From Magnetococcales bacterium (GTDB lineage Bacteria > Pseudomonadota > Magnetococcia > Magnetococcales > JADFYX01), in the NCBI GenBank assembly GCA_002753565.1, contig PEAM01000001.1:207621-271620 (forward strand): DNA of 64,000 nt, written 5' to 3'. Position numbers and translations under genes: made by a program. The notes under the pieces were generated by a model. The model was not told where the DNA came from and did no database searches. It saw only the letters and a list, made by a program, of their open reading frames with translations. How positions within the stretch are numbered: the stretch's first letter is position 1; every line of letters begins with the position of its first letter. This document shows positions 55,088 to 64,000 of the stretch, piece after piece.

Positions 55088-57529
55088 ATGAATCAAAGTG
55101 CTGTGAATGAGATTTACGCCACTGCCTTGGAGCATTATGAGGCAGGTCGTTTGCAGGAGGCAGAGTCGCTTTGTCTCTCATTGGTTCGTGATCATGCCAA
55201 GCATTTGAGTTTGCTTGGCTCAATTGCCATGCAAGTCGGGCGACCCGATATAGCTGTTGGGAGGTTTTCCCAAGCTGTTGAAGTTCTGCCTGATTCAGCT
55301 GATATTAACTATAATTTGGCTGTCGCACTCATGCAGAAAGGAGAGTTGGAGGAGGCTGTGAGTGCCTTCGATCGAGCAGTTCAACTTGGTTGTGGGCAGT
55401 CAGGTCTCCCTTTGAACCGTGCCAATGCATTGCATCGCACGGGCAAGACGGATGAGGCGATTGCTTGGTTGCGTCAGTTGGGAGCAGATGGCGATCCAGT
55501 TGTTGATCGGTCTCGGTTGGTAGAGTTTCTTGTTACTATTAAGCATTTTGAGGAGGCGCTTCGTGAGGTTGATTCTCTATTGGATCAATATCCTGATTTG
55601 CCTCATTTTTATTTTAATAAAGGACTTATTTTAAAAGAGCTTAGACAAGGAAGAGAGGCAATTGTTTGTTTTGAGCGTGCGGTTGAAATTCAACCAGATT
55701 TAACGGTTGCCTTTAACAATATTGGTGCTACTTGGCAAGATCTGGGAGAGTTGGCGCAGGCTGTGCGTTTTTTTCGTCAGGCTGTAGGTATGGAGCCTAA
55801 CAATTCTATCTATTGGTTTAATTTAGCCAAGGCCTGTTTGAAGATGGGAGATAGAGTTTCGGCGTTATCCTCTATTCGTCGTGCTATTGCTTTCAATCGG
55901 ACTGAGATTAGATATTGGAATTGCTATGTTGATATTATTACGAGCATGTCAGAGCTTCAAGTTAGTCAGGATCTGATTGATGAACTCAAATACTGCTTGA
56001 GCATGCCAGAACTAGCAAGCTCGAAGCTTAGGAAGGTTGTCTTTATCCTATTGTCTAGGCAGATTATCGTGACCTCGTTGGTTTTGGGTGATGATTCCCT
56101 CCACTATACCAATTTTAATGATCTTTTCTCCGACAAGTCACTTTCTGCCAAGCACCAAGAATTATCACATCCATTGTTTCTTGATTCATTATCGGAGGAG
56201 ATCGTTACATTCCCGCCTTTGGAACATTTTTTGTCTGCCATGCGTCGCCATCTGCTGGAAGCGTCTGTGAATAATACGCTAGACGACATTCTTTGGAATA
56301 ACGGCCTTGCTTTTCTTTGTGCTTTGGCCAACCAGTGCTTCCTCAATGAGTATATCTACTGGCAGACAGAAGTTGAGGAAAAACTGTTGGAATCTTTGGT
56401 TAATCGGGTTGCTAAGGCTTTCAAAGTTGGTCAAAAACCTTGTTTCTCCTCCATAGCCTTGATTGGTGCCTACCGTCCATTATGGCGAGAGTCATTTGCT
56501 GATCAGTTAAGGGATCATCCCGGTTTGGTGGATTGTTCAGGGATGACTCGTCTGCTGCGTATCCAGATTGATGAACCCCGTGAAGAGCTTCGGATACGTG
56601 AGGATATTCCGATACTAACTTCCATACACAGTAAAATTTCTCGTAAAGTTCAAGAGCAATATGAAGAAAATCCCTATCCACGATGGATCATGCCATACGG
56701 AAAACCTCCTTTTCCTATTTTAAATTATATGAGTACGGTCTTACCAAATTTAATAGAGAATCCTCCTCAGTTGCCCTCTGCACCTAAAATTTTGGTTGCG
56801 GGTTGTGGTACAGGACGGCAACCGATCGATCTGGCGATAACACTGCCTGCCTCTGATATCAAGGCAATAGATTTAAGTAGGGCCTCTTTAGCGTATGCAC
56901 AAAGAAAAGCGAGAGAAATGGATATTTCAAATATTCATTTTGGTCAGGCCGACCTGTTAGAGTTGAGTGATTGGCAGGAGCGATATGACTTGATTGCCTG
57001 CTCTGGTGTCTTACATCACATGGAAGATCCTGAGCGTGGGCTGGATGTTTTGTTGGCGTGTTTAAAGCCTGGAGGAGTTATGCAGTTGGGTTTGTATAGC
57101 GAAACAGCCAGGCAAGGAGTGATAGCTGCTCGGTCGCTTGTTGCCAAACAAGGATACTCAAGTTCGATAAAAGATATTCGTCATTTTCGGCAAAAAGTTT
57201 ATGCCTTACCAGCCGATAATATGATTCGCAAAGACACCATGTTCAATGATTTTTTTGCGACATCCCCGTGCCGTGATCTTTTTTTTCATGTTCAAGAGCA
57301 TCGTTTCAGTCTCCCTCAGTTGCAAGAGATTTTCAGTTGTCGTCAATTGCGGTTTTTGGGGTTTGCTATGTTTGAAGGTGTATACAAGGTCTTTGAAGCC
57401 TATTTTCAACGGTTTCCGGACGACCCCCAAGGCCTTAGTTTGGAAAACTGGGCTGTTTTTGAAGAAGAAAATCCAAATACTTTTTCTAGTATGTATCAAT
57501 TTTACATTCAGAAACCCAGTATGAAATAG
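55088..57529 (+). CDS. TPR-methyltransferase fusion
   Basis: 813 residues. The N-terminal part (about 1-290) holds about eight TPR units (DSADINYNLAVALMQKGELEEA; AFNNIGATWQDLGELAQAVRFFRQA). A middle region (290-540) is of unknown fold. The C-terminal part has a class I SAM methyltransferase: motif I VAGCGTGRQP, then AIDLSRASLAYAQRKA, GQADLLEL, and LIACSGVLHHMEDPERGL. The SGVLHH step is the usual post-IV region. The target may be a sugar or a protein held by the TPR. It lies between two sulfotransferase-like TPR genes and is 21 bp before the second, so they are likely co-transcribed. Confidence 0.82.
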   Translation: MNQSAVNEIYATALEHYEAGRLQEAESLCLSLVRDHAKHLSLLGSIAMQVGRPDIAVGRFSQAVEVLPDSADINYNLAVALMQKGELEEAVSAFDRAVQLGCGQSGLPLNRANALHRTGKTDEAIAWLRQLGADGDPVVDRSRLVEFLVTIKHFEEALREVDSLLDQYPDLPHFYFNKGLILKELRQGREAIVCFERAVEIQPDLTVAFNNIGATWQDLGELAQAVRFFRQAVGMEPNNSIYWFNLAKACLKMGDRVSALSSIRRAIAFNRTEIRYWNCYVDIITSMSELQVSQDLIDELKYCLSMPELASSKLRKVVFILLSRQIIVTSLVLGDDSLHYTNFNDLFSDKSLSAKHQELSHPLFLDSLSEEIVTFPPLEHFLSAMRRHLLEASVNNTLDDILWNNGLAFLCALANQCFLNEYIYWQTEVEEKLLESLVNRVAKAFKVGQKPCFSSIALIGAYRPLWRESFADQLRDHPGLVDCSGMTRLLRIQIDEPREELRIREDIPILTSIHSKISRKVQEQYEENPYPRWIMPYGKPPFPILNYMSTVLPNLIENPPQLPSAPKILVAGCGTGRQPIDLAITLPASDIKAIDLSRASLAYAQRKAREMDISNIHFGQADLLELSDWQERYDLIACSGVLHHMEDPERGLDVLLACLKPGGVMQLGLYSETARQGVIAARSLVAKQGYSSSIKDIRHFRQKVYALPADNMIRKDTMFNDFFATSPCRDLFFHVQEHRFSLPQLQEIFSCRQLRFLGFAMFEGVYKVFEAYFQRFPDDPQGLSLENWAVFEEENPNTFSSMYQFYIQKPSMK

Positions 57530-57550
57530 CGTGGAAAAGGTGCATAAGGT

Positions 57551-59374
57551 ATGAGTAAGTTATCACGACAGCATAAAAAAAAATGGATTCCACGTCGAGG
57601 GACTCAGGAGTTTGGTAGCGAATCTGCTCTTGCTCACGAGCTAAATAAGGCGCAGGTATACCAGCGGAATGGGATGCTGAATGAAGCAATCGGACTCTAT
57701 GAACAAATATTGGCAACCTTCCCTGAAAACTCAGTTGTTCTTGGCCGATTGTCTCAAGTGCTTTTGCAGCAAGGAAAGAGTGATCAGGCTTTGCTTCTTA
57801 TGAAGAAAGCTCTTCTCATCGATCCAGCTAACAAAAAGGTGGAGGATCGCATAAGTGAAATAGAGGGAGCCAAACTTCAAAAAAAGAATATGCTTGCCGA
57901 TTTGCGTCGGACGGTAGCTCAGAACCCTTCTGATCTGGAAAAGTTATTTGAACTTGGCAAGTTCCTGTTGAACGGAGATAAGGTTGATGAGGCGATTGTT
58001 CGCTTTCGAAAACTGCTGACAGTCAAACCAGGACATTTTGAAGCGATGGCCTGTTTGGGGCGTGGGTACATTCTGAAAAGGGATTTGATAAAGGCTGCAG
58101 ACCAGTTCAGACAGGTGCTGGCTATTAATGGAGAACATTTCGAAGCTCTGATTTGGCTAGCAACACTTGGAGAGTTGAATAACGAACTGGAACAGGCTGA
58201 ATCTTACATTAAAAGGGCTTTAGCGATAGAGCCAAACCATCTTAAAGCCAGACATTTGCATGCCGTTTTGTTGCGGCGTCGGGGTAAGATGACGGAGGCT
58301 CTAGAGAGTCTTGAGCCTTTAGCTGATTGTAGTCATGGTTCTGACGGGGAGCAGGTTCATTTTGAGCTAGGTAAACTCCATGATCGGCAGGGTAATTATG
58401 AAAAGGCCATGCACCACTATATTTTGGGGAACAACCTGCAAACAAAAGGAAGTCTCTATAAACATATCGATAAAAATAGGTATCTAACTGGTGTAGAACA
58501 GGCTCTAACTGATCTTGCATCAAAGTCAGTGCAATGGTCGGTTGCCGATCCCAAAGTGCTTACGGGAGAGGTTCCGGCTTTTCTGTTGGGGTTTCCCCGA
58601 TCCGGTACAACTCTACTAGATCAGATTCTTGATAGCCATCCTGCTGTACAGGTTATGGAAGAGAAAGAGGTGATGAGCGATACCATGGCTGCTATCACGC
58701 ATCAAACGACCTATGGAGTTGGAGGGAGAGAAGCTCTTAACAATTCTGTTAGTGCGATACAAGGTATGGATATTTCGGCTGGAAGAGAGCTGTATTTCAT
58801 GAAAGTAGATCATCTTTTTTCTCGGTTGCCCAAGAGGATGCTTATTGATAAGCATCCTCTTAATACGGTAAATATCTCTGCTATTTCGTATCTTTTTCCA
58901 GAGGCTAAGATCATTTTTGCCTTGCGGCACCCTTGTGATGTAATTTTGAGTAGCTTTATGCAAAATTTCGTACCCAATCACGCCATGGCCAATTTTACCA
59001 CTATTAAAGATGCTGTTCATCTGTATTGCCGGGTGATGACGTTGTGGCAAAAATCGGTAGAGAGTTTACCGCTCAACGTCCATGTGGTCAGGTATGAGTC
59101 GCTAGTAGAGGATTTAGAAGGGGAGGCTAAGAAGTTGCTGGGCTTTTTGGGGTTGGAGTGGTACGAGGGAGTGTTGGACTTTCACCTCCATGCTCGTAGC
59201 AAGAAAAAAAAGACTGTTACGCCAAGCTATCAGCAGGTGGTGGAGCCGATATATGTTCGCTCAAAATATCGTTGGTTGAATTATCGTAAATGGTTTGAGC
59301 CCCATTTTAGCGAGTTGGAACCCTTTGTCGTTGGATTTGGTTACGACTCACTGTTGCAAATCAACAAGGATTAA
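57551..59374 (+). CDS. TPR-sulfotransferase fusion
   Basis: 607 residues. A basic N-terminus (SRQHKKKWIPRRG) leads to TPR units (about 30-310). The sulfotransferase domain (about 340-600) has an intact PAPS loop, GFPRSGTTLLDQIL, the LFPEAKIIFALRHPCDVILS region that holds the 3'-phosphate, and VHVVRYESLVEDLEG near the end. It should transfer sulfate from PAPS to a substrate chosen by the TPR part, such as a sugar or tyrosine. Unlike the first gene of this group, it keeps its active residues. A hairpin with T-run follows. The giant autotransporter comes next on the same strand. Confidence 0.85.
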   Translation: MSKLSRQHKKKWIPRRGTQEFGSESALAHELNKAQVYQRNGMLNEAIGLYEQILATFPENSVVLGRLSQVLLQQGKSDQALLLMKKALLIDPANKKVEDRISEIEGAKLQKKNMLADLRRTVAQNPSDLEKLFELGKFLLNGDKVDEAIVRFRKLLTVKPGHFEAMACLGRGYILKRDLIKAADQFRQVLAINGEHFEALIWLATLGELNNELEQAESYIKRALAIEPNHLKARHLHAVLLRRRGKMTEALESLEPLADCSHGSDGEQVHFELGKLHDRQGNYEKAMHHYILGNNLQTKGSLYKHIDKNRYLTGVEQALTDLASKSVQWSVADPKVLTGEVPAFLLGFPRSGTTLLDQILDSHPAVQVMEEKEVMSDTMAAITHQTTYGVGGREALNNSVSAIQGMDISAGRELYFMKVDHLFSRLPKRMLIDKHPLNTVNISAISYLFPEAKIIFALRHPCDVILSSFMQNFVPNHAMANFTTIKDAVHLYCRVMTLWQKSVESLPLNVHVVRYESLVEDLEGEAKKLLGFLGLEWYEGVLDFHLHARSKKKKTVTPSYQQVVEPIYVRSKYRWLNYRKWFEPHFSELEPFVVGFGYDSLLQINKD

Positions 59375-59442
59375 GTTGGTCAGACTCTCGCGGGAAAGGC
59401 ATGCTTTATGCTTAGTACCGACCAACTGACAAACGTAGCGTC

Positions 59443-59467
59443 AAAAACCATCCAAATTGGTTTTTTT
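59443..59467 (+). terminator. Likely intrinsic terminator after TPR-sulfotransferase
   Basis: AAAAACCA (59443-59450) pairs with TGGTTTTT (59458-59465) across a 7-base loop, with T's to 59467. The stem is AT-rich, so strength is moderate. It separates the TPR group from the autotransporter gene. Confidence 0.5.
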
Positions 59468-59655
59468 GCAACAGGTGTTGTTTTTTTGTTGACTTGGAGA
59501 TGGTTAACCTTTATTGGTATGGCTGTGTGTATGTGAATGATGTATTTGCCACGGTATCATCCGTGGGCGGTTTCTAGCTTTGTGTGAGCCCTCTGCCGTA
59601 AATTATGATGTTTTTACAAATTTGATATCTTGACTCTGGAAAAGGAACGAAAAGA

Positions 59656-62600
59656 ATGAGAAAAGGAACGCGTATATTAAGCGCCAGTCTGCTTGGTCTG
59701 GCTGCTGTGGTAGCAGCGCAGGCACCTAAAACTGCTTCAGCGGGTACGGCGGCATTTACGGCAAACGCTGCAACAAATGCGACAGCGCTGACACCAACAG
59801 CTGGTGGAGATACCATGCAGGCTGCTGCCGATAACGACTTCGGTAAAGTTGACGTCTCCAGTCAAACATCAGCACTTGCTATTGATACCCAGACCAATAC
59901 TGCAGTGGGTACATTGTATCTGTATAACAGCACAACAACAGCTGCGACACTTACATTGACGGGCGACATCCTGCTCAACACGACTGCTAATGAATCCCTC
60001 ACCATTAATTTTGGTGAGGATGGTAACAACGCCAATGGCTCTGGTAATGTCTCCCTGATTGTTACCGATGAGATCAGCCAAGATGGTGGTGGTACAGCTT
60101 CTGGTGGTCAAATCATTTTTAGAACAGTGGATGACGAATCCTCTACTGGTACTGTCACAGTTTATGATGACGTAAAAGTTGATGACCTCAGTGTGATCGG
60201 ATCTGCTGCAGGGGCTAACGAAGCCGGTGGCGCCATGACTGCCGTATTCGGCCATGCAAGTGGTGGTGCTGTTGCTGCTTCTGACCTTTTTGTTCTGACT
60301 GGTGTCTTCACTCAAACCGGTGGTGCTGCCAATGGTACGCGTGCTGGTGGTAGTTCTACCGTAACTGTTACAGCCAATGCTGCTGACATAGCAGGCGGTG
60401 CTGTGGTTCTTGGTGGTGCCGGTTCTGCTGCTACAACCTCTGCAAGTGGTGCAAGCGGTGGCGCTGTAAGCTTTACAGCTTCTGGTACTGAGATAACCAT
60501 TGATGGTGCCAACTCTACCTTCACTTCTGGTGCTGGTGCTGATGGTGCTACCGGTTATACAGGTGGCGCTGGTGGTGCTGTTTCGGTTTCAGCCGTATCT
60601 ATCGATAGCGATACCGCAAACAACACTTCCTTCATTTCTGGCACTGGTGGTGCCAACAATGGTGGTGCTTCTGGTGCTGTGACCGTAAGCCTGTCCGGTT
60701 CTCTGTTGTCAACAGCTAACAACACAACCTACATCTTTACTTCTGGTACGGGTGGTGCTGGTGGTGCGGCTGGAACAGGTGGTGCTTCTGGTGCAGTAAC
60801 CATGTCTACCTCCCTGACAACGGTTAATACCCTTGCCAATGGTGGTTTGACTCTGACTTCTGGTACTGGTGGTGCTGGTACAACCGGAACTGGTGGTGCA
60901 TCTGGTGACGTGAGTGTAACCATTCCTTATCTGGATATGAACGGTGTCGCATTGACATTGGCTGGTGGTACAGGTGGTGCTTCTGGTACAGGTACTGGTG
61001 GTGCAGCAGGTACGGTTACCTTTACATCCGCAACCCAACTTGACACTGGCACTACTGCTATGGATATGGACGGTGGTACTGGTGGTGCCGGAACTGGTGC
61101 TGGAACCGGTGGTGCTGGTGCTGCTGTTGCCTTGAATGCAGCTATTCTGAATATCCAGGCTGCATCAACCGGCCTGACAACAGGTACTGGTGGTGCTGGT
61201 ACGACAGGTGCTGGTGGTGCTGGTGGTGCTCTGGGCATTACAGCTACTGGTTTGACGACTACTACTGCTGCTTTGACTGTGACTGGTGGAACCGGTGGTG
61301 CTTCTGGAGCAGGAGCTGGTGGTGCAGCGGGTGCTGGTACCCTCTCTCTTGCAGCCTTTACAGGTGGTGCAATCACAACCCTGGATGGTGGTACCGGTGG
61401 TGCGGGTACTGGTGTAGGAACCGGTGGTGCTGGTGGTGCTATTACCACAACAGCTTCTGGCGCATGGTCTTCAAATTTTACCAGCGTACTCGGTGGTGAT
61501 GGTGGTGCCGGTACAGTTGGTTTGGGTGGTGAAGGTGGTGCATCTACTTTGACACTTTCTTCTACATTGAGTGATGACGAAGATGTGATCATTCTTGGTG
61601 GTGATGGTGGTACTGGTAATGCCAACACTGGTGGTACAGGTGGTGCAGCAGCTCTATCCGTCACAGGAACAGCGACATTGACGGGTACTGGTGATAACCT
61701 TACTATCGATGGTGGTGCTGGTGGTGCTGATGCTGCTGGTGTCGGAGTTGGTGGTGCTGGTGGTGCTGCAACAGGTACGTTTGCTTCCACTTTGACTGTT
61801 GGTGGTCTGCTGAGCGTAGATGGTGGTGCTGGTGGTGCTGCAACAGCAGGTACTGGTGGTGGTGGTGTTGGTGGTGCAGCTAACTTGACTGTTACAGGTG
61901 CAACGGTTATCACAGGTGGTGGTGGTAACTCCAACATTACTGGTGGTACAGGTACTGCTGGTAATAATGGATTTGGTGGTGCTGGTGGTGCAGTTACAAC
62001 AACCTTCACCAGTGGGCTAACCGTTAGTGCTGGTTCAATGACTATCCAGGGTGGTGCTGGTGCTGCAGGTTCAACTGTTTACGCAGGTGGTGCTGGTGGT
62101 GCTGTTTCTTTCACATCAACCGGTGCATACTCCGGAGCAGCCAACACAACCATCCAAGGTGGTGCTGGTGCAACAGGTACAGGTAGTACTGGGCTTGCGG
62201 GTGTTGGTGGCGACGTAACTGCTACCTTTGGCAGCACAGTAACTGAGTCTGGAATCTTTTCAGCCATCGGTGGATTGGGTGGTAATGGTAATGCGACTGT
62301 CGGAAGTAACGGTGGTGCATCTACAACAACTATTACTGGTGTTCTGACAACAACTGGCACGGGTGACAACTTGGTTATCACTGGTGGTGCTGGTGGTGTG
62401 TCTGCTGGAGCCTCTGCATCTGGTGTTGGTGGTGCAGTTTCATTAACAGGGTCATCCACAGCAACGATTGCTGGTGGCTTGGTTATGGCTGGTGGTGCTG
62501 GTGGTGATGGTGGTGCTGGAACAGGAACAAGTGGTACTGGTGGTATCGCAACCCTGTCCATGACGGGCGCTTCCTCTTTTGGTGAAGCTTCTACCATCAC

Positions 62601-64000
62601 TGGTGGTAAGGGTGGTGCAGCTGCAACAGGTGCCGGTGGTACTGGTGCTGCAGCGACAGCAACCTTTGCTTCAACTTTGGCTGCTACAACAAGCATGACC
62701 GTAACCGGTGGTGCTGGTGATGATGGAGCAACAACATTGGCCGGTGGTGCTGGTGGTGCAGCTTCCTTGTCCGTAACTGGTGCAGCAACTGGCGGAGCCT
62801 ACAGCTTTGTCGGTGGTGCTGGTGATCAAGGTGATGGCACAACAGGCGTTTCCGGTGTCGGTGGTGCTTCTACTGGTACTTTCGCCTCTACTTTGGTTAC
62901 CACAGGAGCCATTGGTGTAACCGGTGGTGCAGGTGGTAATGATGGTACAGGCGCTGCAAACGGTTCTGTTGGTGGTGCTTCAAGCTTGACAGTATCTGGT
63001 GCCGTAACTTCCGGTGGTAACGTGACCATCACTGGTGGTGCTGGTGGTACAACCGGTGGTACAGGTACCGGTGGTAAGGGTGGTGCAGCCAGTGCTACTT
63101 TCGGGAGCACTGTTGGTGTGACGGGTAACTTTGTCCTCGCCAATGGTACAGCTAACGAAGGTGGTTCCGGCGCTGTATCGGTAAGTGTTAACGGTAAGGT
63201 AACGGCTTCAGGTTTGGTTGATTTGGGTAGTGCGTCAACTGTTACTCTTGGTAGTGAAATGGTTAATGGTACTACCGCATTTGCAGGTGCTACCACTGAT
63301 GCCGTCGGCGCTACTACGGGTACAGTAACTATTACCCCGAATGTAGCCTTTGCTACGGGTTCCGTCACACTGTTGGATTCCACAGCTGCAACATCTGCGT
63401 CGATCACAGATTTCACGATCACCAGTAACACGCTTGCTACCTACACAGCATCTCTTTCTGGCAATGACATCATCATTACGGCAAACTCCAGAACGGCTTC
63501 AGAGATGGCTTCTACCTTTGACGTTAATGAAGGTCAATCTGCAGCTCTTACAACTGCAGGCGCTGGTTTGGCTAATAACGCAGCCGCTTCAGCTGCTTTC
63601 TCGACTGCCATTACGACCGGTGGTCAGACAGCTCGTGACATGATTGATAAAATTCAATCAGATGCCAACAGCAGCTCAGCAGGTGCTGTAGCTGGTATCG
63701 TTGCCGCTGGTAGAACTGTTAGCACACATCGTAGCAATGTGATTGCTCAGAGTGGCAACTACTCTGGCATGCACGCTTCTTTGGCCGGCACTGGTGTTAA
63801 CTCCGGTGGTTCCAGCTTGAGCAACGGTGTCTGGGTGCAAGGTTTCGCATCTACCTCCGACATGGACATGCGTGACAAGATTGCTGGTTACGATGCAGAT
63901 GTTGGTGGAATTGCTGTTGGTGTTGATGCCATGGTAATGGACAATGTCATTGCTGGTTTGGCTTTGAGCTATGCCAACATTGACGTAGATGGCAAGAGTA
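59656..64000 (+). CDS. Giant glycine-rich repeat autotransporter, 3' end cut
   Basis: The frame is open from the ATG at 59656 to the right edge (1,448 codons, no stop). AAGGA lies about ten bases before the ATG. A signal peptide ends near TASAG. The passenger (to about residue 1,230) is Ala/Gly/Thr/Val-rich and carries tandem units with GTGGA or GGAGGA turns every 35 or so residues, the form of a beta-solenoid. From about residue 1,350 on the sequence becomes a typical autotransporter barrel start: GVWVQGFASTSDMDMRDK, IAGYDADVGGIAVGVDAMV, GLALSYANIDVDGKS. The last part of the barrel is off the window. It would be secreted by the type V route and held on the cell surface. Adjacent modifying enzymes may act on it, by inference only. 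Confidence 0.88.
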   Translation, partial: MRKGTRILSASLLGLAAVVAAQAPKTASAGTAAFTANAATNATALTPTAGGDTMQAAADNDFGKVDVSSQTSALAIDTQTNTAVGTLYLYNSTTTAATLTLTGDILLNTTANESLTINFGEDGNNANGSGNVSLIVTDEISQDGGGTASGGQIIFRTVDDESSTGTVTVYDDVKVDDLSVIGSAAGANEAGGAMTAVFGHASGGAVAASDLFVLTGVFTQTGGAANGTRAGGSSTVTVTANAADIAGGAVVLGGAGSAATTSASGASGGAVSFTASGTEITIDGANSTFTSGAGADGATGYTGGAGGAVSVSAVSIDSDTANNTSFISGTGGANNGGASGAVTVSLSGSLLSTANNTTYIFTSGTGGAGGAAGTGGASGAVTMSTSLTTVNTLANGGLTLTSGTGGAGTTGTGGASGDVSVTIPYLDMNGVALTLAGGTGGASGTGTGGAAGTVTFTSATQLDTGTTAMDMDGGTGGAGTGAGTGGAGAAVALNAAILNIQAASTGLTTGTGGAGTTGAGGAGGALGITATGLTTTTAALTVTGGTGGASGAGAGGAAGAGTLSLAAFTGGAITTLDGGTGGAGTGVGTGGAGGAITTTASGAWSSNFTSVLGGDGGAGTVGLGGEGGASTLTLSSTLSDDEDVIILGGDGGTGNANTGGTGGAAALSVTGTATLTGTGDNLTIDGGAGGADAAGVGVGGAGGAATGTFASTLTVGGLLSVDGGAGGAATAGTGGGGVGGAANLTVTGATVITGGGGNSNITGGTGTAGNNGFGGAGGAVTTTFTSGLTVSAGSMTIQGGAGAAGSTVYAGGAGGAVSFTSTGAYSGAANTTIQGGAGATGTGSTGLAGVGGDVTATFGSTVTESGIFSAIGGLGGNGNATVGSNGGASTTTITGVLTTTGTGDNLVITGGAGGVSAGASASGVGGAVSLTGSSTATIAGGLVMAGGAGGDGGAGTGTSGTGGIATLSMTGASSFGEASTITGGKGGAAATGAGGTGAAATATFASTLAATTSMTVTGGAGDDGATTLAGGAGGAASLSVTGAATGGAYSFVGGAGDQGDGTTGVSGVGGASTGTFASTLVTTGAIGVTGGAGGNDGTGAANGSVGGASSLTVSGAVTSGGNVTITGGAGGTTGGTGTGGKGGAASATFGSTVGVTGNFVLANGTANEGGSGAVSVSVNGKVTASGLVDLGSASTVTLGSEMVNGTTAFAGATTDAVGATTGTVTITPNVAFATGSVTLLDSTAATSASITDFTITSNTLATYTASLSGNDIIITANSRTASEMASTFDVNEGQSAALTTAGAGLANNAAASAAFSTAITTGGQTARDMIDKIQSDANSSSAGAVAGIVAAGRTVSTHRSNVIAQSGNYSGMHASLAGTGVNSGGSSLSNGVWVQGFASTSDMDMRDKIAGYDADVGGIAVGVDAMVMDNVIAGLALSYANIDVDGKS
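60640..63100 (+). repeat. Intragenic tandem repeat of about 105 bp, GGTGGTGC-rich
   Basis: Codons GGT-GGT-GCT/GCA recur in pairs at a spacing of roughly 105 bp by eye, giving some 22-24 worn units in the autotransporter passenger. The strong codon bias (nearly all Gly as GGT) is striking. On the other strand the repeats create long Pro/Ala/Val frames, which are not genes. Confidence 0.75.

Noticed and set aside
60927..62009. Long minus-strand frame of 360 codons rich in Pro, Ala and Val
   Set aside because: It is the reverse of the GGT-GGT-GCT repeats of the autotransporter; low complexity, no ribosome site, and the plus strand has signal peptide and barrel.
60500..63100. Regular GGTGGTGC repeats as a possible CRISPR array
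   Set aside because: Repeats are in frame, code for glycine turns and lack conserved direct repeats with unique spacers of fixed size.
62079..63431. Two more minus-strand Pro/Ala/Val frames (62079-62696 and 62826-63431)
   Set aside because: The same mirror effect of glycine codons; no start signals.
1..64000. tRNA, rRNA, CRISPR arrays or insertion-sequence transposases
   Set aside because: None was recognised by reading; small RNAs and worn elements could be missed without a covariance or profile search.

Overview
The window comes from a Gram-negative bacterium. It carries genes for KDO and heptose units of lipopolysaccharide, a type V autotransporter, periplasmic proteins, lipoproteins, and the squalene-forming pair HpnC/HpnD. 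Two IalB-family proteins, large multi-PAS hybrid sensor kinases and dense cyclic-di-GMP signalling suggest a proteobacterium of the alphaproteobacterial or magnetococcal kind. That placement is an inference from gene content; no rRNA or tRNA gene is visible to confirm it. Most of the window is moderately GC-rich, but about 52.9-59.6 kb is clearly AT-richer, which hints at transfer.

Region 1 (1-10.5 kb): a cut SGNH-type hydrolase, a very large hybrid histidine kinase split by one extra A in a run of nine A, an overlapping response regulator-diguanylate cyclase, an orphan Rap1a/Tai-like secreted protein, hpnC-hpnD, and prmB. Region 2 (10.6-16.3 kb): a likely operon of two sigma-54 activators around a large exported TPR protein, ending in a small lipoprotein. 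Region 3 (16.3-19.5 kb, minus strand): a cyclase-like/cold-shock fusion, a secreted cyclophilin, and an overlapping TPR-like/HEPN-like pair.

Region 4 (19.56-29.63 kb, minus strand): a compact Mu-like virion gene module. It has protease/scaffold, decoration protein, major capsid, gp35-, gp36- and gp37-like genes, then several unknown proteins and a discoidin-tail hub fusion, closed by a strong terminator. No terminase, portal, tape measure, sheath, tube, integrase or lysis gene is seen, so it is either a remnant or a domesticated particle system.

Region 5 (29.8-42.9 kb): a receiver-PAS-GGDEF-EAL protein behind a good sigma-70 promoter, then galU-ugd-algC (nucleotide sugars), pyrD, ispH, a DksA-like zinc protein, a secreted nuclease, a MITE-like element, the operon DUF3108-kdsB-PilZ, and gmhB. 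Region 6 (42.9-52.9 kb): a chemoreceptor with a duplicated sensor module and a CZB-like tail, a second hybrid kinase behind a 20-bp palindrome, two tandem IalB proteins, and a Memo-AMMECR1 fusion.

Region 7 (53-64 kb): three TPR proteins fused to sulfotransferase-like or methyltransferase domains. They are followed by the start of a giant glycine-rich repeat autotransporter that runs off the right edge. The layout suggests surface-polymer or surface-protein modification, but that link is inferred from adjacency only.
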